DNA of 64,000 nt, from NCBI GenBank assembly GCA_947587615.1, contig CANPYC010000007.1, positions 1 to 64,000 of the forward strand. The letters run 5' to 3'. Position 1 is the first letter of the stretch. The number at the start of each line of letters is the position of its first letter. The notes beneath the pieces are model-generated. The model saw nothing but the letters and a program-made list of their open reading frames with translations. It had not been told where the DNA came from and made no database searches. This stretch comes from Candidatus Gastranaerophilales bacterium. Lineage in GTDB: Bacteria; Cyanobacteriota; Vampirovibrionia; Gastranaerophilales; Gastranaerophilaceae. The position numbers and the translations under genes were made by a program. This document shows, in pieces, positions 61,678-64,000 of the stretch.

Positions 61678-62838
61678 ATGGCAAATGTTTTAATCGGGAT
61701 AACTTCTTCAATTGCCGCTTATAAGGTTTATGAATTAATAAGGCTCTATAAAAAAAATAACAACTGCGTTAGGGTTGTTTTAACAAAAAATGCACTTAAT
61801 TTTGTATCCCCCCTTGTTATTGAAACCTTAACAAATGAAAAAGTTTTTTTTGAACAATTTAGCCCGAGAGATAATGTTGAACATATTGAACTTACAAAAT
61901 GGGCGGATGTTTTTGTTATTGTACCGATTAGCGCTAATACAATTTCAAAATGTGCTTACGGGATTTGCGATAATCTTTTGCTAACTGTTTTTTGCGCTTA
62001 TTTGGGTTCTAAAAAACCAATATTACTAGCGCCTGCAATGAATGAAGGAATGTGGAACAATCCCGTAATCAAGGAAAACATTGAAAAATTAAAAAACTTA
62101 AATTGTACTTTTGTTGAGCCTGAAAACGGTTTTCTTGCATGCGGTTTGGAAGGTGTCGGCAGATTAGCCGATATTAATTTAATTTATCAAAAATCTTTAA
62201 GATTAGTTTATCAGGATAAGAAAAATAATTCCAAAAAACTCGTTGTAACAATCGGAGGAACAAAAGAAGCAATTGATTCTGTAAGGTTTATAGCTAACGC
62301 TTCAAGCGGAAAAATGGGGACAGCGATTGCTGATTGGGCGTATTATCTTGGTTTTGAAGTTAGTGCAATATCAACAATTGAGCTAAAGAGAAATTATAAG
62401 GTTGTTAATGTCAGCTCTGCTTGTGATATGCTTGATGAACTAAAAAAACTGGAATTTAATTATTTGATAATGGCGGCTGCAGTCGGTGATTTTAGAAGTG
62501 AAAACATATCTGAAACAAAAATTTCAAAAGAAGATATTAAAGATAATTTCACTCTAAAACTTGTTAAAAACCCTGATGTTGTAGCGCAAATAGCAAAAAA
62601 TAAAAAAGAAAATCAAAAAATAACAGGTTTTTGCTTGAGTGATGTTGATTTAATTAATTGCGCAAAAAAGAAATTGAAAAATAAAAATCTTGATTTTATT
62701 GTTGCAAATGACTTAAATGCGCTTAATACAAATACAAATAAAGTTACAATTATTGATAAAAGTGATAATATAATAAATATAGATACAAATTCAAAAGAAA
62801 ATATTGCAAAAAAAATTCTGGAGGTTGTTTGTGATTAA
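61678..62838 (+). CDS. coaBC: Bifunctional phosphopantothenoylcysteine decarboxylase/synthase CoaBC
   Basis: CoaBC makes phosphopantetheine for coenzyme A. The flavin-dependent CoaC domain (about 1-180) has ITSSIAAYKVYELIRLY with the active His region, and PAMNEGMWNNP with the substrate-recognition clamp. The CoaB domain follows with VVTIGGTKEAIDSVRFI and ASSGKMGTAIADW. The 386-residue length is normal. The start ATG follows the gmk stop directly (two bases apart). The next gene starts within its last codons. Confidence 0.96.
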   Translation: MANVLIGITSSIAAYKVYELIRLYKKNNNCVRVVLTKNALNFVSPLVIETLTNEKVFFEQFSPRDNVEHIELTKWADVFVIVPISANTISKCAYGICDNLLLTVFCAYLGSKKPILLAPAMNEGMWNNPVIKENIEKLKNLNCTFVEPENGFLACGLEGVGRLADINLIYQKSLRLVYQDKKNNSKKLVVTIGGTKEAIDSVRFIANASSGKMGTAIADWAYYLGFEVSAISTIELKRNYKVVNVSSACDMLDELKKLEFNYLIMAAAVGDFRSENISETKISKEDIKDNFTLKLVKNPDVVAQIAKNKKENQKITGFCLSDVDLINCAKKKLKNKNLDFIVANDLNALNTNTNKVTIIDKSDNIINIDTNSKENIAKKILEVVCD

Positions 62839-63568
62839 AACGGATTATATTATCTCAAAAATTGAAAAATATGCTTCTTTAGAGCTTTCTGAAGCTTGGG
62901 ATAACTCGGGTTGGCAAATTAATCTTGGTCATGATTATACAAATAAAGTTTTAGTTGCTCTTTCTCTAACCAAAGATGTACTGGAGCAGGCAATTACAAA
63001 TGATTGTGATTTAATTGTTACTCATCATCCTTTAATTTTTAACTCAATTAAAAAAATCAACAACCCTCTGATTTTAGAAGCAATAAAAAATAATATTTGC
63101 GTTTATTGCGCTCATACAAACCTTGATAAGACTTATGGCTCTACAACAGACGCTTTATGCGGTGTTTTGGGTTTGCAAAACCTTGTTACGGTTGAAGATT
63201 ATATCAAAATTGCCCACTTAAAAGATGAATTAGCGCTTGAGCAACTGATTGAAAATATTAAACAAGCACTTAATTTAGAGCATGTTAAATTAATCAACCC
63301 TAACAACATAACAATAGCAAAAAATATTGCAATTTGTGCAGGTGGCGGCGGCAGCTTTATTGATACATTAAGAGATTATGATGTTGATGTTTATATAACG
63401 GGTGATATTAAATTTCATAAAGCTTTAGAAGTTGATGGTTTTGCCGTTATAGATATCGGTCACTTTGAGTCGGAGCTTCCCGTGTTGCCTTTAATTCAAG
63501 GTTTAATTGCAAAAACAAAAGTTGAAGTAATAATAGCAAAAGAAGAAACCCCTTGGGTTATTGTATAG
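62831..63568 (+). CDS. Nif3-like dinuclear metal-center protein
   Basis: This 245-residue protein belongs to the NIF3/YbgI/YqfO family, hexameric metal-binding proteins of unknown physiological role, some linked to GTP cyclohydrolase I type 2. Seen are SEAWDNSGWQINLG, TNDCDLIVTHHPLIFN with the metal-binding His pair, and the C-terminal GHFESELPVLPLI region. I use GTG 62831 because GGAGG lies six bases upstream; the track's ATG 62804 adds nine residues. The GTG overlaps the end of coaBC by eight bases, so coupling is expected. It precedes aroC. Confidence 0.92.
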   Translation: MIKTDYIISKIEKYASLELSEAWDNSGWQINLGHDYTNKVLVALSLTKDVLEQAITNDCDLIVTHHPLIFNSIKKINNPLILEAIKNNICVYCAHTNLDKTYGSTTDALCGVLGLQNLVTVEDYIKIAHLKDELALEQLIENIKQALNLEHVKLINPNNITIAKNIAICAGGGGSFIDTLRDYDVDVYITGDIKFHKALEVDGFAVIDIGHFESELPVLPLIQGLIAKTKVEVIIAKEETPWVIV

Positions 63569-63576
63569 GTGAGATT

Positions 63577-64000
63577 ATGACTACTTGGGCTATTCGTTTT
63601 CTAACTTCGGGTGAAAGCCATGGGCAAGCGCTTAATGCCATAATAGATGGTATTCCTTACGGTTATGAATTGGATTTTAATTTTATAAATTCGGAGCTGT
63701 CTCTTCGCCAAAAAGGTTACGGTAGAGGCGCAAGGATGAATATTGAAGATGACAAAATTAAAATTAAATCGGGAGTAAGATTTAATATTACAACAGCAAG
63801 TCCGATTTGCCTTGAAATTGAAAATAAAGATTGGAAAAATTGGCGCTATCCGATGAGTGTTGAAAAAATCAACTTTAATCAACTGGATGATAGCACAAGA
63901 AATGAAGTTATAGAACAAATTGAAGCAAAAAAAATAACAAAATTTAGACCCGCTCACGCTGATTTAGCAGGAAGTGTTAAATATGGTTTTGATGATATAA
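63577..64000 (+). CDS. aroC: Chorismate synthase, 3'-truncated by the window end
   Basis: The last gene runs off the window and is absent from the track. Its ATG at 63577 is preceded by AGGTGAG. The translation begins MTTWAIRFLTSGESHGQALN and continues with SLRQKGYGRGARMNIEDD and a typical SPICLEIENKDWKNWRY. These are the FMN/substrate-binding signatures of AroC, which makes chorismate from EPSP. About 141 codons are present. The track's minus-strand ORF at 63601 is a shadow of it. Confidence 0.95.
   Translation, partial: MTTWAIRFLTSGESHGQALNAIIDGIPYGYELDFNFINSELSLRQKGYGRGARMNIEDDKIKIKSGVRFNITTASPICLEIENKDWKNWRYPMSVEKINFNQLDDSTRNEVIEQIEAKKITKFRPAHADLAGSVKYGFDDI

Noticed and set aside
63601-63957. 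118-residue minus-strand ORF
   Set aside because: It is the antisense shadow of the real aroC gene, which the track omitted because it has no stop within the window.

Overview
The window is AT-rich, densely packed bacterial chromosome with no phage, plasmid or CRISPR signature. It looks like a diderm: there is a large AsmA-type envelope protein, an Ami-type cell-wall amidase and a prepilin-like protein. Several points suit a non-photosynthetic relative of cyanobacteria such as the gut Gastranaerophilales ('Melainabacteria'): a DUF3326 protein (a family I associate with cyanobacteria and plants), a RuvB with a long cyanobacteria-style N-terminal extension, split GcvPA, FkbM-rich glycan loci and a TLAEM-type prepilin. 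This assignment is inference. No rRNA or universal single-copy marker was used, and no photosynthesis gene is present.

Layout. 0-7 kb: acyltransferase, Cys-rich exported protein, amidase, TcdA, tRNA-Ser(GGA) and a DUF2207 protein. 7-10.5 kb (minus): hisG-mazG-glycosyltransferase operon. 10.5-16.1 kb: ArsB/NhaD-type transporter, ruvB, a degenerate-GGDEF/EAL protein, and a non-coding stretch full of hairpins leading to two tiny genes missing from the ORF track. 16.2-22.4 kb: a 1356-residue AsmA-like protein, a polytopic membrane protein and a cluster of palindromic repeats. 22.4-25.5 kb: pheS, a protein with two RNase III-like domains and an ankyrin protein. 25.6-28.7 kb (minus): rpmF-plsX-fabD-fabG. 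29-38.7 kb: leuD-leuB, thrS, a spermidine-synthase-like protein, a ROK kinase, holA-holB-DUF3326 and a prepilin. 39-42.4 kb: tsaE-tsaB, a tiny gene, a matrixin-type protease, ybaB and recR. 42.4-44.8 kb: a CDP-glycerol transferase-like gene and an FkbM methyltransferase. 44.9-50.6 kb: CooC-like ATPase, folD, alr, gcvT-gcvH-gcvPA. 50.6-52.3 kb: an unknown protein and a WYL regulator. 52.5-57.1 kb: three tandem FkbM paralogues and a 1.27-kb repeat-rich gap. 57.1-60.9 kb: two related small exported proteins, an anchored protein, a glycosyltransferase and rpmB. 61.1-64 kb: gmk, coaBC, a Nif3-family gene and the start of aroC (missing from the track because it runs off the end).

The most notable signal is in the four FkbM methyltransferase genes. 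Each has a run of exactly nine G residues inside its coding sequence. In every case a one-base gain or loss gives an early stop. The three tandem copies share near-identical blocks. This looks like a phase-variable, recombining set of surface-glycan methyltransferases. Second is the single polypeptide with one RNase III domain that keeps its catalytic residues and one that has lost most of them. Third is a dispersed palindrome family whose arms vary in a compensated way, present at two gene-block boundaries and partly inside a 260-bp tandem duplication.
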